Origin: a virus
DNA: 64,000 bases
Reading direction: 5' to 3' (one strand)
Virus record (IMG/VR): IMGVR_UViG_3300023174_000101
Span: 34,361-98,360 of that record
Shown here: in pieces, positions 15,190 through 23,630 of the stretch
Layout of the letters: each line of letters begins with the position of its first letter
Numbering within the stretch: position 1 is the stretch's first letter
Program-made: the position numbers and the translations under genes
The notes under the pieces: model-generated
Seen by the model: the letters and a program-made list of their open reading frames with translations, nothing else
Told to the model about the DNA's origin: nothing
Database searches by the model: none

Positions 15190-16293
15190 TTAGCCCCGTG
15201 CGCCGCGCATTTCACCGAGCTTAGACTCAAGAGCCATGCGGAGGGTCTCAAGCTGATGCTCGGACAGCTTGTAGTACTCCGCGTGACCTACCTCCTTCTT
15301 GAGGATAGGGAGCAGAGTCTGAATCATTCCCATGCCCTGGAACTCGGGCTGAGAGTTCAGCCATGAGCTGAACGCATCGACCACGTTCTTGGACGCCTGG
15401 TCGCCATTTACGGCCTTAACCTCAACGTTCGGGGTGGCCGCGTTGACGATCGGCAGCTTAGGAGCAGCCACCGGGGTGGGGGCAGCTGCAGCTACCGGTG
15501 CAGTCATGGGGGCTCCAGCCACCGCGTTAGCGATGACGTTGGCGATGCCAGCTGCGCCGTTCATAAAGACTGCAGGATTGTTGGATTGTCGCAGCTGGAA
15601 CTGGGCCTGTCCAGCAGGGAGCCCGTACTGTGCCTGTGTGTTGCCCTCTGGCAGTGCGGTGGAGCCATCGCCGCCACGGATTGCAGCCACGAGCTTGGGC
15701 GTGTCCGTGGGCGCACGGTCCCGCATTGCGACCGTCAGCACGGACTTTGCCTGGTCCTCAAGCTCTGGCGTCACGTCGAACGCAGAGGCATCGAGGCGCA
15801 GGGAGTTATAGCGCGTCATCTTGCGCTCGCCAGTCTTCCACACACGCCAGTCACAGCGGCGGAGGTCCTGCCCGCGAGTGTCCTGTGTGTCGAACCACTT
15901 GTCCATTTCCTGGAAGATCTGGTTACCGCCCTTGAGCACCTCCACCTGCGTGGTGCTGTGGTTGTACACAGGCAGCATGTGGATGGGGGTCTTGGGGAAG
16001 TCAACCCGCTTGCCCTGCCGGTTCGTCTGCTCCTCGCCTGAGAGCATTGACCAGAGGGGGTCGGGAGTGCTGCACAGATAGCAACCTGCGCCGGAACGGT
16101 TAGTCGCAGTGCAGGTCTCGTAAGCGAACTTACGCACCGTCTGCGGCTGGCCGTTAGGCCCAGCAGTCTTTACCTCCTGAATCTTGTGGACCCAGACGGT
16201 CTGCGGCTTTGCGGACAGGGGGCGAAGGGTAACAGGCTCGCCCTTGACTTCAACATAAACGGACTGCTTCGTAGAATCAGCTAGAAAACCCAT
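15190..16293 (-). CDS. Probable ssDNA-binding protein
   Basis: A 367-residue protein located directly upstream of the UvsX-like gene. The N-terminal 200 residues look like a phage ssDNA-binding core with a metal-site candidate (CTATNRSGAGCYLC) and aromatic residues, including WKTGERKMTRYNSLRL. An Ala/Pro-rich linker (about 235-285) leads to a C-terminal helical domain, unlike the acidic tail of T4 gp32. It would protect ssDNA and load recombination proteins. The assignment rests on order and composition, so it is moderate. Confidence 0.65.
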   Translation of the reverse strand: MGFLADSTKQSVYVEVKGEPVTLRPLSAKPQTVWVHKIQEVKTAGPNGQPQTVRKFAYETCTATNRSGAGCYLCSTPDPLWSMLSGEEQTNRQGKRVDFPKTPIHMLPVYNHSTTQVEVLKGGNQIFQEMDKWFDTQDTRGQDLRRCDWRVWKTGERKMTRYNSLRLDASAFDVTPELEDQAKSVLTVAMRDRAPTDTPKLVAAIRGGDGSTALPEGNTQAQYGLPAGQAQFQLRQSNNPAVFMNGAAGIANVIANAVAGAPMTAPVAAAAPTPVAAPKLPIVNAATPNVEVKAVNGDQASKNVVDAFSSWLNSQPEFQGMGMIQTLLPILKKEVGHAEYYKLSEHQLETLRMALESKLGEMRGARG

Positions 16294-16309
16294 GGTAGTG
16301 TATATCCTT

Positions 16310-16459
16310 TTACTTAGAGAAATGAATTGTGAGAATGTCGCCGTCTTTAACTTCGATTGATTTGTCCAGCTCTAGGTTAAACTTTGTACCGTCCATACAG
16401 ACGATCAAAGCCTTTCCTTTAGCTGCTTTAATGACTTGTACTTTATCGCCGTTTTTCAT
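16310..16459 (-). CDS. Small beta-rich protein (49 aa) coupled to purZ
   Basis: MKNGDKVQVIKAAKGKALIVCMDGTKF... reads as a single five-strand beta barrel of SH3/OB size. The ATG overlaps the purZ stop codon, so its translation should be coupled to PurZ. The tight link could mean a PurZ- or SSB-related accessory, but nothing in the sequence proves it. Confidence 0.6.
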   Translation of the reverse strand: MKNGDKVQVIKAAKGKALIVCMDGTKFNLELDKSIEVKDGDILTIHFSK

Positions 16460-17637
16460 TAATTGACTGTATCACTGTGATTATCTGGATTATAGTATCT
16501 GCCTTCTGAATCAAATGGTAGCGCCATTTGGCCCCCAGCCGCACGAATGGTTTCACCGTTACGAGTAACGATTTCACCGTTCTTTGCGCCCGTTCCGACT
16601 AGCGTTACCGGTACACCTCCCACTTCTTCTACCCTACGAATGAAGTTCTTGCTCTTCTCTGTCAGCGTGGAAAAATCACCCTTCTTGCAATTGTCGTGCC
16701 AGTCGATATACTGGATGAAATTCACTGCAATTTGTGTAGGACCACACACGTTCACGAAGTTACGGAATAGAGCATCCGACCACGTAAACACACGACGCAC
16801 TCGCTTAGTCACAGTAGTCCTCTCGTACAACTCCATTGGACCACCACACTCTGACATTACGTCTGCCCAGGTGACCTCCTTGGCGTCAAAGGGCACTGGA
16901 CCTGACCACCCTACAGTACCGTCTTCGGCTACGAAGTTACCCACCCGGATGGGCCAGGTGCGTACGATACCGATTACCTCGCCCACCGCCTTGGGAGGCA
17001 CACCCATACCGCCTAAGAAGGAACTGGTGTTGGTACCGCCAGACGTGCAGTATGGGAAGTCGATGCCGTGGGAGATATCCAGGCCGAACCCCTGGTGGCC
17101 CTCATGCAGGAAGGTCTCGCCTGCAATAAGTCTGCTGTGAATTAGGTGGGTGGTGTTGCAGGTGAATGGCTTGAGCCACTCAATGTCCTTGGAGAGGCGT
17201 ACACCCTCCTCGCGACGAATACGACGGGCCTTAGCAGCGCCCACACCCTGCATTGTACCACCGATGCGGCCTAGGTGCTGCTTCTCCCACAGGACGTCCT
17301 CTTCCTCTACAACCACTGCACGGTCGGATACGAACAGACGCTCTGGGGTGAGCTTAAACTGCTCAATCTCCTTCTTGAGGATGTCGAGCGAGAGCGTGGA
17401 CTCTGGCCCGATGATGAGCTTGGTTGATGGATTTAGGACACCGGTCGGAATCTGCTTGACGAGAATCTCCGTGCCGTCGTCTAGTACAGTAACGTGGCCC
17501 GCGTTCGCACTGAACGAACAGGTGGCCCACTCAGGCTTGTCCTCTAGTACGATGTACGCAAGCATCTTGCCCTTGCCGCAGGAGCCCACGCCAGCATCTA
17601 AACCAATATTGAACTTGCCCTTCTGTAAGTATCGCAC
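16459..17637 (-). CDS. purZ: PurZ, aminoadenine-forming adenylosuccinate synthetase homologue
   Basis: A 392-residue PurA-superfamily enzyme. PurZ joins dGMP and aspartate to give N6-succino-2-amino-dAMP, the first committed step to 2-aminoadenine (Z) DNA. The P-loop is GSCGKGK (18-24): the PurA catalytic Asp13 is Ser19 here, as known for PurZ. The catalytic His of NAGH is kept (His48). Other landmarks are GTMQGVGAAKARR (127-139), EGHQGFGLDISHG (179-191), RTWPIRVG (226-233) and TTVTKRVRRVF (274-284), close to the phage PurZ pattern. The GTG start follows AAAGGC. It sits with ribonucleotide reductase and a thioredoxin-fold gene, as expected for nucleotide supply. DatZ, MazZ and DpoZ are not in the window. 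An ordinary PurA is unlikely because of the Asp-to-Ser change. Confidence 0.88.
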   Translation of the reverse strand: MRYLQKGKFNIGLDAGVGSCGKGKMLAYIVLEDKPEWATCSFSANAGHVTVLDDGTEILVKQIPTGVLNPSTKLIIGPESTLSLDILKKEIEQFKLTPERLFVSDRAVVVEEEDVLWEKQHLGRIGGTMQGVGAAKARRIRREEGVRLSKDIEWLKPFTCNTTHLIHSRLIAGETFLHEGHQGFGLDISHGIDFPYCTSGGTNTSSFLGGMGVPPKAVGEVIGIVRTWPIRVGNFVAEDGTVGWSGPVPFDAKEVTWADVMSECGGPMELYERTTVTKRVRRVFTWSDALFRNFVNVCGPTQIAVNFIQYIDWHDNCKKGDFSTLTEKSKNFIRRVEEVGGVPVTLVGTGAKNGEIVTRNGETIRAAGGQMALPFDSEGRYYNPDNHSDTVN

Positions 17638-17658
17638 TTGTATTGCCTTTCGGTTAGA

Positions 17659-17943
17659 CTACTTTATAAAGGACGACATGGCGTTCTGCAGTATCTCTAC
17701 CATGTCGTCATTCTTTGGTGGATTTACTATTCTGCCTACTACTTTGCTGCCAGACAGTATTAGGAAAGTCGGCACAGGCAATACTCTGTGCTTAGCCACG
17801 ACAGCCAGATCGTCCAGGTCTTGAGTATAAAAGTCAATCATTCTGCCGTCTGGTACTAGCTTTAGCAGATCTTCGAACTCTTTGTTGCGTGGACAATCTG
17901 GTGTCGTTATGCAGACAACTTCAATCGTGCTTTTTCTTGCCAT
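17659..17943 (-). CDS. Thioredoxin-fold protein with a single active-site Cys
   Basis: A 94-residue thioredoxin/glutaredoxin-fold protein coupled to the ribonucleotide reductase gene. The active-site loop is TTPDCPRN, with one Cys instead of CxxC, and the cis-proline loop is VLPVPTFLIL. The usual job would be reducing the reductase. A monothiol version might instead act by mixed disulphides or be structural. The missing second Cys is a real oddity. The start overlaps the nrd stop. Confidence 0.75.
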   Translation of the reverse strand: MARKSTIEVVCITTPDCPRNKEFEDLLKLVPDGRMIDFYTQDLDDLAVVAKHRVLPVPTFLILSGSKVVGRIVNPPKNDDMVEILQNAMSSFIK

Positions 17944-20900
17944 TAAGATATGTGGCAGACGCTAAACCCACATGACTTGCAGGACTCACAGCCGCCACCC
18001 ATTTCTAGAGTGTTTTGATTGCACTCTGGGCATAGCTGTCCTCCTGCATCAGAATAATTAGCCACGATATTCTCTTCCACAGGCGCAACCTCTGCAGCGG
18101 CGGGCACTTCATTGGTCTGCGGCTGTGTGTCGGCTTTCTTCTGGGTGGATAGAGCCTGGTGGGACCTGCACCCGTCACGATACACAGTGATTCCCTTACA
18201 ACCGTTCTGCCAGGCAAGTATGTATGCGTGGCGCACGTCGTCCTCGGTCGCGGAGTTCGGGAGGTTGATGGTCTTCGAGATTGAGTTATCGATGTGCTTC
18301 TGCCATACAGCCTGCATCAGGACGTGGTCCTTGTGCTGGACATCATTAGCCTGCGCAAATAAGAGCTGAATATCCTCAGGGACATCCAGGCAACCCATAA
18401 GGCTATTGTGAGCAAAATAATACTCATATACGCTGTTTCTCTTAGACTCAGAGAGACTGTTGAGCCAGCTTTCGAAGAGCGGATGAGACTCATACATAAT
18501 CATGCCAGCCTGCTCACGGCGTAGCAACAAGCCGAATACGGGCTCAATGCTTGTAGAGCAACCTGCAATCATCGCAGTCGTACCAGTAGGAGCGACTGTT
18601 GTACGGCAAGCGTTACGCATTGCGGACCATCCCTCCTTCTGTACCTCTGAGCCCTCAAAGGACCCGAATGAGCCACGCTCCTTGCCGAGCTTGAACGAGG
18701 CCAAGTCTGCATGCTTACGGTGGAATGATGCGATCTTCTCAGCAGCAACGCGTGCCTTCTCTGATGCATACGGAATGCCAAGCATGATTAGCATGTCAGC
18801 AAAGCCCATGACGCCAAGGCCAATCTTACGATTGGTGTCGCGGTGCATCTTCTCAATCTCTGCAGTTGCGTAATGATTGAGTTCGATCACGTTATCTAGG
18901 AAGCGCACACCCCAGTAAATGTCCTCCTCGTACTGCCTCCAGTCAAAGCGATCTTCCCAATTGGGGGACACAACATCGGTCTTCACGTACATGGCCAGGT
19001 TGTGATGACCAAGAGTACATGCCTCATTTGGGAGTAGCCACTGCTCGCCGCAGTTGGAGATAGTGATACCATTGGCGCACATACGGTGTGTGGGCTCAAT
19101 GGTGAGGCAGAATGTCTCCTCCTCACCGTCGAAGTCGATGGACACAATTTCGTCTAGGCGGCTAGTCTCACGGAGTTTGTGGTTTATTAGAATATTATTC
19201 AGCTTCTCAGTCTTGTAATCCTGGGTGAATCCGATTTCGCTAGCGAAATATCCGACTGCAGACCCAGTTATGCTAAGCTCATAACACCTGCCGTCAGAGC
19301 CATACTTCTGCACTGAACCATCAGGCAGTGTGTGCTTGAATAACTCCTCACGCGGCTCACGTGACCGGTCATACTTGGTGCAGTAGATACCGAACCTAGA
19401 CAGTAGCACCTGTGCGCCACTGATAAGAGCTTCACTCTTGGATGTTAGACGTACACCGTAGTTACCCTTATGAGAGTCGTAGACTACATGGCCGTCCGCA
19501 GAGAATAGACCACGTAGGAATCCTGCCGCCACATCCATGCTGGCATTGTTCACGCATGCGGGCACTTCCTTCTCACCCGCCTTGTGTGGGATGATACCTA
19601 GATCCTTCACAGCCCACGTCCAGATGCGTGACGATAGCAGCTGCGTGGTGTTGAACTGCTCACGCACGTGGGCTGTAGCTGGGACTCCAACGTGCTTTGC
19701 AATTAAGCCGTTAATATGCTCTACGTACGCAAAGTCAGGACCGCCAACTACAATGCCTGCCATCCTAGACTTGGACTCCATGTGGCTAAGGTAGCCGTCG
19801 CCAATGAGCCAACCGACTAACTCGCCAAAGCTGAAATTATCCTGATTGACAGGCTCTCTGTGCATCTTTGGCTGTAGCGTAACTACATCGCCAATGACTA
19901 AGTCACGGGTCTCCTTAACTCCAGCCTCAGTTGGCCACCTGTGATTGTCTGTGGCGCGGACTGAATACCCTCTACGAGTGGTAACCTTATATACCTTCTT
20001 TACCCCGGAGTCAATGTACTGGGTGATATCCTCAAGCTCGCCAGATGGGGATAGCGCCTTCTTTGCAGCATTCTTGCGAACGATATCCACAATTGGCTGT
20101 AGACCATTCTCCGTGGCGATTAAAGTCTCACCCGTCACGCATGGGTTAGTTGCACTTAGGTGGCCCACGTGTGGTGTCGGGTTTGCGCGGTTTGCGGCGT
20201 CGATAAACAGTAGTCCTGGGTCGCCCGTGCTCCAGGCACTCTTCACCAGATGGTTAAATAACTGACGGGCCTTAATGGTCTTTACGGTCTTGCCATCTGC
20301 GCGTGACTTTAGATTCCAATCTAAGTCATTCAGTACTGCATTCATGAACTTGTCAGTTGCGGCTACGGACACGTTGAACGATGCGCATGAACCGTCCTGG
20401 TGCTTGAACGTGATGAACTCCTCGATGTCTGGATGATCGTCCGGTAGAACGCCCATGTTTGCACCATTGCGGATGCCACCTTGGGTGATGAACTCGGACA
20501 TCATGTAGTTCATCAACTTAATGATTGGGATTGGACCCGCTGCGTTATGTCCGGTGGACTTGACGAGAGCGCCGCGTTCGCGGATGTTGCCGAAGTTAAA
20601 TCCAGTGCCGCCGCCTGACTTCTGAACTAATGCCTGATTCTTAAGGGCATCCATGATGCCCTCCATAGAGTCCTGAATCGGCAACACGTAGCAGGCTGCA
20701 AGCTGCCCACGGTCACGACCCGAATTTGCAAGCGTAGGAGTGTTGGGCATCCAACGCAGGGAGCGCATCATTTCATACGCTCGGTCATGCATCTCCTGTG
20801 ACTTCTCGTGCGTGCCGAATTTGAACTCAGCACGCGAGTTAAATATGGCCACACGCTCGAACAGCTCTTCTGGTGTTGACTCTATAAACGAGCCATCTGG

Positions 20901-20972
20901 ATTCTTCCAGTAGTACCGCTTCTGTAGGACCTTCTTTGCGTTTGTGTTGATCTCAGGAAACTTTGAAGACAT
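17943..20972 (-). CDS. nrdJ: Class II (B12-type) ribonucleotide reductase with intein
   Basis: A 1009-residue precursor; the mature enzyme is about 646 residues. It reduces ribonucleotides to deoxyribonucleotides, feeding DNA and, with PurZ, Z synthesis. The N-terminal Cys is C94 (LAACYVLP). Finger-loop-like segments include GGGTGFNFGNIRERG and GGIRNGANMG. The active-site NPCGEQ carries the thiyl-radical Cys at C641, and C652 follows. The NPCGEQ form plus a C-terminal CPECNQ...CESCKSC cluster fits class II, so the host must supply cobalamin. The intein (278-640) splits N-P from C641. No separate small subunit is seen, which agrees with class II. Confidence 0.9.
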   Translation of the reverse strand: MSSKFPEINTNAKKVLQKRYYWKNPDGSFIESTPEELFERVAIFNSRAEFKFGTHEKSQEMHDRAYEMMRSLRWMPNTPTLANSGRDRGQLAACYVLPIQDSMEGIMDALKNQALVQKSGGGTGFNFGNIRERGALVKSTGHNAAGPIPIIKLMNYMMSEFITQGGIRNGANMGVLPDDHPDIEEFITFKHQDGSCASFNVSVAATDKFMNAVLNDLDWNLKSRADGKTVKTIKARQLFNHLVKSAWSTGDPGLLFIDAANRANPTPHVGHLSATNPCVTGETLIATENGLQPIVDIVRKNAAKKALSPSGELEDITQYIDSGVKKVYKVTTRRGYSVRATDNHRWPTEAGVKETRDLVIGDVVTLQPKMHREPVNQDNFSFGELVGWLIGDGYLSHMESKSRMAGIVVGGPDFAYVEHINGLIAKHVGVPATAHVREQFNTTQLLSSRIWTWAVKDLGIIPHKAGEKEVPACVNNASMDVAAGFLRGLFSADGHVVYDSHKGNYGVRLTSKSEALISGAQVLLSRFGIYCTKYDRSREPREELFKHTLPDGSVQKYGSDGRCYELSITGSAVGYFASEIGFTQDYKTEKLNNILINHKLRETSRLDEIVSIDFDGEEETFCLTIEPTHRMCANGITISNCGEQWLLPNEACTLGHHNLAMYVKTDVVSPNWEDRFDWRQYEEDIYWGVRFLDNVIELNHYATAEIEKMHRDTNRKIGLGVMGFADMLIMLGIPYASEKARVAAEKIASFHRKHADLASFKLGKERGSFGSFEGSEVQKEGWSAMRNACRTTVAPTGTTAMIAGCSTSIEPVFGLLLRREQAGMIMYESHPLFESWLNSLSESKRNSVYEYYFAHNSLMGCLDVPEDIQLLFAQANDVQHKDHVLMQAVWQKHIDNSISKTINLPNSATEDDVRHAYILAWQNGCKGITVYRDGCRSHQALSTQKKADTQPQTNEVPAAAEVAPVEENIVANYSDAGGQLCPECNQNTLEMGGGCESCKSCGFSVCHIS
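19053..20141 (-). mobile_element. LAGLIDADG intein in the reductase active site
   Basis: 363 residues (278-640 of the precursor). It starts CVTGETLIATENG and ends GITISN, followed by +1 Cys. Block B TDNH is present. Two LAGLIDADG motifs are visible: LVGWLIGDGYL (about 385-395) and AAGFLRGLFSADG (482-494), so it should encode an active homing endonuclease. The residue before the terminal Asn is Ser rather than the usual His, which could slow splicing. The insertion point is directly before the radical Cys, a common intein site in reductases. Confidence 0.92.
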
Positions 20973-21202
20973 GACGGTTGCGTTCTCCGGAAGAGGTAAT
21001 ATACTACTTAAGCATGCTGTCTGGATTGTTCTACTGTTTGTCTGTCGAACTTATGGCAGGAGGATTGAGGTGTTTGTATGTTTCACAAAGAGGTCTCATG
21101 TTTCTCTCCTGACTCAAGTCGCAAGGACAATTATAGGATGACCCGTTCCTTCCAGAAACCCATTCGCGTGTGTGTGCACTGATATATTGCCAGAAACATT
21201 AC
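20973..21202 (-). promoter_or_regulatory. 230-bp gap before nrd with possible sigma-70 -10 element
   Basis: No convincing gene is present; two frames of 22 codons exist, one (MRPLCETYKHL, starting near 21091) with a good Shine-Dalgarno sequence. The minus strand contains TATAAT near 21135, preceded by no clear -35 box. This is the only sizeable gap in the nrd-purZ-ssb-uvsX operon, so it probably carries that operon's promoter and leader. Confidence 0.4.
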
Positions 21203-21433
21203 TTATGTGCTTTCCTGGCGCGTCCTTCGTGCTCTCTTTGCTCTTGACTGCAGGCGGGCTTCACGCGCATGAACTTTACAGTGACGCACTTGAGTGCGAT
21301 CCTGTGGCTTAATGTAGCGTATCTGTGTGCACGACACGTGCTCGCACACAATCTTAAGCGAGTAGATGTTAGTATCGACCCTTTCATTCTCGCCGCGTTC
21401 GTTCACTTGTGTTGCGAGCTTTGGTTCCGTCAT
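21203..21433 (-). CDS. Small basic zinc-binding protein (76 aa)
   Basis: Starts MTEPKLATQVNERGEN; the ATG overlaps the stop of the sigma-like gene. It contains CEHVSC ... RHCKVHA, a possible zinc site, and a very basic C-terminus (REARLQSRAKRARRTRQ). A nucleic-acid-binding role is plausible. No family recognised. Confidence 0.65.
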   Translation of the reverse strand: MTEPKLATQVNERGENERVDTNIYSLKIVCEHVSCTQIRYIKPQDRTQVRHCKVHAREARLQSRAKRARRTRQEST

Positions 21434-22668
21434 ACATTCATTTTCTTTAACAGCGCGGCGGCTGCGGCGCAATCTTCTTCTTCTGAATGTTCTTCTATGT
21501 AGCGTTTCACGTATTCACGTACTTTCTTAACCCTACGTGCAGCGAGCGATGCGCTACAATTGTGGTGCTCGCCAATCTTCTTAGAGAAGTTCACACATTT
21601 GCCAATTAAGAAATGATCAGCACCGCACGTATCTGCAGGGTCAAGTGTTTTCTCGTGGCCACACTTGCCCTGGGTCTTAAATAACTTGCACCGCTCTGTG
21701 CAGATGGTGCTTGCGGATGCCACGCACTTCTTGCACATTTCAGCAGATGCTTCTGACTTTACAAGGATATCAAACACTTCCTTGGTCTTAGACACAGCTG
21801 TAGGATCACGCGGGTCGAGCGGCAAGTAGTTGTACAGTTTAGTTATGAGCCCGTCTATGAGTAGATCTTCCTCAAGTTCGGATAATGTAGTTTCCGTGTC
21901 CGCGCCGCTCGAAGTCTGTGCTAGCAGATCATCACCGCCATGAGCGCGTGCGTCTATGCGCACATTCTGCGATTCACAGTGAATACACTTACGGTTAAAC
22001 TGACGCTGCCAGGTATGGCCGCACGTTTTACACATGCGGAATTTCTTAGACCTATACGACGAATTGCCCGTTGGCCAATACTTGCACGTATCGGTGGAAT
22101 TGCATTTTGCACACGCGGACGAGTCCTCCTTGGTAGAGACACTAGACCCACCGCCACAGTCATCACACACCATCATGATGTTGCGCCTGTATGCTTTATT
22201 TAGCATATTGCGCACACCCATTATCCCCATATTCCTCAAGTAGTGAACTGGGTTGCAGTTGGTGTTGCGGTGCGCAAATGTGAGACCGCTCGTAGACTTC
22301 TCGTCGTCAGGGTCGTCCGTGTGTTGACCGTCAACCACGCGAACAGACACGATTTCGCCAGTCATGCTTGCCCTTGGGAGATACTTAAATACCGCCTCCC
22401 AAAAGGTAGACACAACATCTGACATGTCGGTGCCGAAGCTGGCCGAATTGCCAGCCTTACCACCGTTGTGCTTATAGCGTTCGTGTTCGAACGTCTTACG
22501 AATGATGCCTTGCCTGTTTACGTCCCAAATATTATATCCTTCAACTCCGGATATAAGATCCATAGTCGTCTGTAAGGCGTCTTTGTCTACTTCATTCGTG
22601 GCGACTGAGTGTTGCAACTTGGCTACGACTTGATTCGCAGTCTCGTTTTGTACCCACTTTGTACTCAT
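21430..22668 (-). CDS. Putative sigma-like transcription protein with zinc ribbons
   Basis: A 412-residue protein. Residues 88-165 (FWEAVFKYLPRAS ... VHYLRNMGIMGVRNMLNKAYRRN) resemble sigma region 2-like helices of phage sigma-type proteins. Two zinc ribbons follow (CDDC...CAKC and CKTC...CIHC). Further Cys clusters come next, then a C-terminal helix-turn-helix-like end (NFSKKIGEHHNCSASLAARRVKKVREYVKRYI) similar in layout to sigma region 4. It may direct RNA polymerase to phage promoters. It shows no RpoN features, so it is not an obvious reader of the -24/-12 sites. The assignment is by pattern only. Confidence 0.55.
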   Translation of the reverse strand: MSTKWVQNETANQVVAKLQHSVATNEVDKDALQTTMDLISGVEGYNIWDVNRQGIIRKTFEHERYKHNGGKAGNSASFGTDMSDVVSTFWEAVFKYLPRASMTGEIVSVRVVDGQHTDDPDDEKSTSGLTFAHRNTNCNPVHYLRNMGIMGVRNMLNKAYRRNIMMVCDDCGGGSSVSTKEDSSACAKCNSTDTCKYWPTGNSSYRSKKFRMCKTCGHTWQRQFNRKCIHCESQNVRIDARAHGGDDLLAQTSSGADTETTLSELEEDLLIDGLITKLYNYLPLDPRDPTAVSKTKEVFDILVKSEASAEMCKKCVASASTICTERCKLFKTQGKCGHEKTLDPADTCGADHFLIGKCVNFSKKIGEHHNCSASLAARRVKKVREYVKRYIEEHSEEEDCAAAAALLKKMNV

Positions 22669-22674
22669 GCGCTC

Positions 22675-23346
22675 CTACTTGCTTAGTCTACAGACACTGC
22701 ATAGCTTGACTTGAAAGCAGTCAGCCAGATGGATCGTCCTAGTGCTCAAGCAACCTGGGCCTGACTTTTGACATTTAATATCAAGAATGGTGCCGCCTGG
22801 CTTGTCCGGGTCTGCACGGAACGTGCCAGCGATTGCCCATGAGTACTTTTTTACCACAGCGTCCTGCGACTGTGAATCACTGTATACTGGCACCTTTTGT
22901 TTCTTGGGCTGGCCCGCATGCTTAGGTGGCTGTCCTGACGCCATGCGGGCGACTTCGTTCTTCGTCTTCTCGCGCTCGCGCTTGGCCTTGTTAATCTCCT
23001 TAAGCTTTTCCTTTACGTCTTCTGGCATTGGCGGAGCGTCACTGTCTAGAGGCTTAATTTTGCCTTTAGCCCACGAGCCCAAGTAGTGCTGCTCGAACTT
23101 CTGCCGCGCCTTCTCTAAATACTCTGCTTTCTTTTCTGCGTTGGCCTCAAGTGACGCCAGAAATAAATGCTTCATAGCATAATCTGGAATTTCAAGCTTG
23201 TATGGCTCCAAATACTCAGAATACAACCGTTTCATTTCCTGCACTACATCGTCAGGCATCTCTACATCTACATACGGTGTAAGATCAGTGGTTGGCAGGA
23301 CGTGTGGCACGCTTGCGCTTTGTGTCTTTTTTATGTGCTTTTTCAT
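22675..23346 (-). CDS. Hypothetical protein with Cys-rich C-terminus
   Basis: A 223-residue protein starting MKKHIKKTQSASV, within the 3' end of the upstream membrane-protein gene (62-base overlap). The N-terminal half is helical, the middle is Lys/Glu-rich, and the C-terminal domain has DIKCQKSGPGCL ... DCFQVKLCSVC. These cysteines could bind zinc. No family recognised. Confidence 0.65.
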   Translation of the reverse strand: MKKHIKKTQSASVPHVLPTTDLTPYVDVEMPDDVVQEMKRLYSEYLEPYKLEIPDYAMKHLFLASLEANAEKKAEYLEKARQKFEQHYLGSWAKGKIKPLDSDAPPMPEDVKEKLKEINKAKREREKTKNEVARMASGQPPKHAGQPKKQKVPVYSDSQSQDAVVKKYSWAIAGTFRADPDKPGGTILDIKCQKSGPGCLSTRTIHLADCFQVKLCSVCRLSK

Positions 23347-23626
23347 CTTCTTGACTCTCAAATGCATATGCTGGTGAGTTTGGATCTTCGTAAACGCCGC
23401 CAGTGCCAGCCAGCACGGACAGTGGTGTGCATCCGAATATGCTATACACGTGTGGCGAGCATATAATACCCCACGCGAGCGCAACTACAGTTAGCCATTT
23501 TGTGAAGTGTAAGGCACCTATAAACAACTTAAACGCAGATTTGATTATGAATATCCAACCCCTTGCTGGTAGGGTCAAATAGACTATCATTCCACCAAGG
23601 ATCAGAATAGTCCATGGGTATCTCAT
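23285..23626 (-). CDS. Membrane protein with two transmembrane helices
   Basis: A 113-residue protein. The first helix is WTILILGGMIVYLTLPARGW and a second spans about residues 40-60 (WLTVVALAWGIICS). The C-terminal half is soluble and charged (FESQEDEKAHKKDTKRKRA). It lies between the GHKL ATPase gene and a cytosolic protein and is probably an inner-membrane protein. Function unknown. Confidence 0.65.
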   Translation of the reverse strand: MRYPWTILILGGMIVYLTLPARGWIFIIKSAFKLFIGALHFTKWLTVVALAWGIICSPHVYSIFGCTPLSVLAGTGGVYEDPNSPAYAFESQEDEKAHKKDTKRKRATRPANH

Positions 23627-23630
23627 ATGT

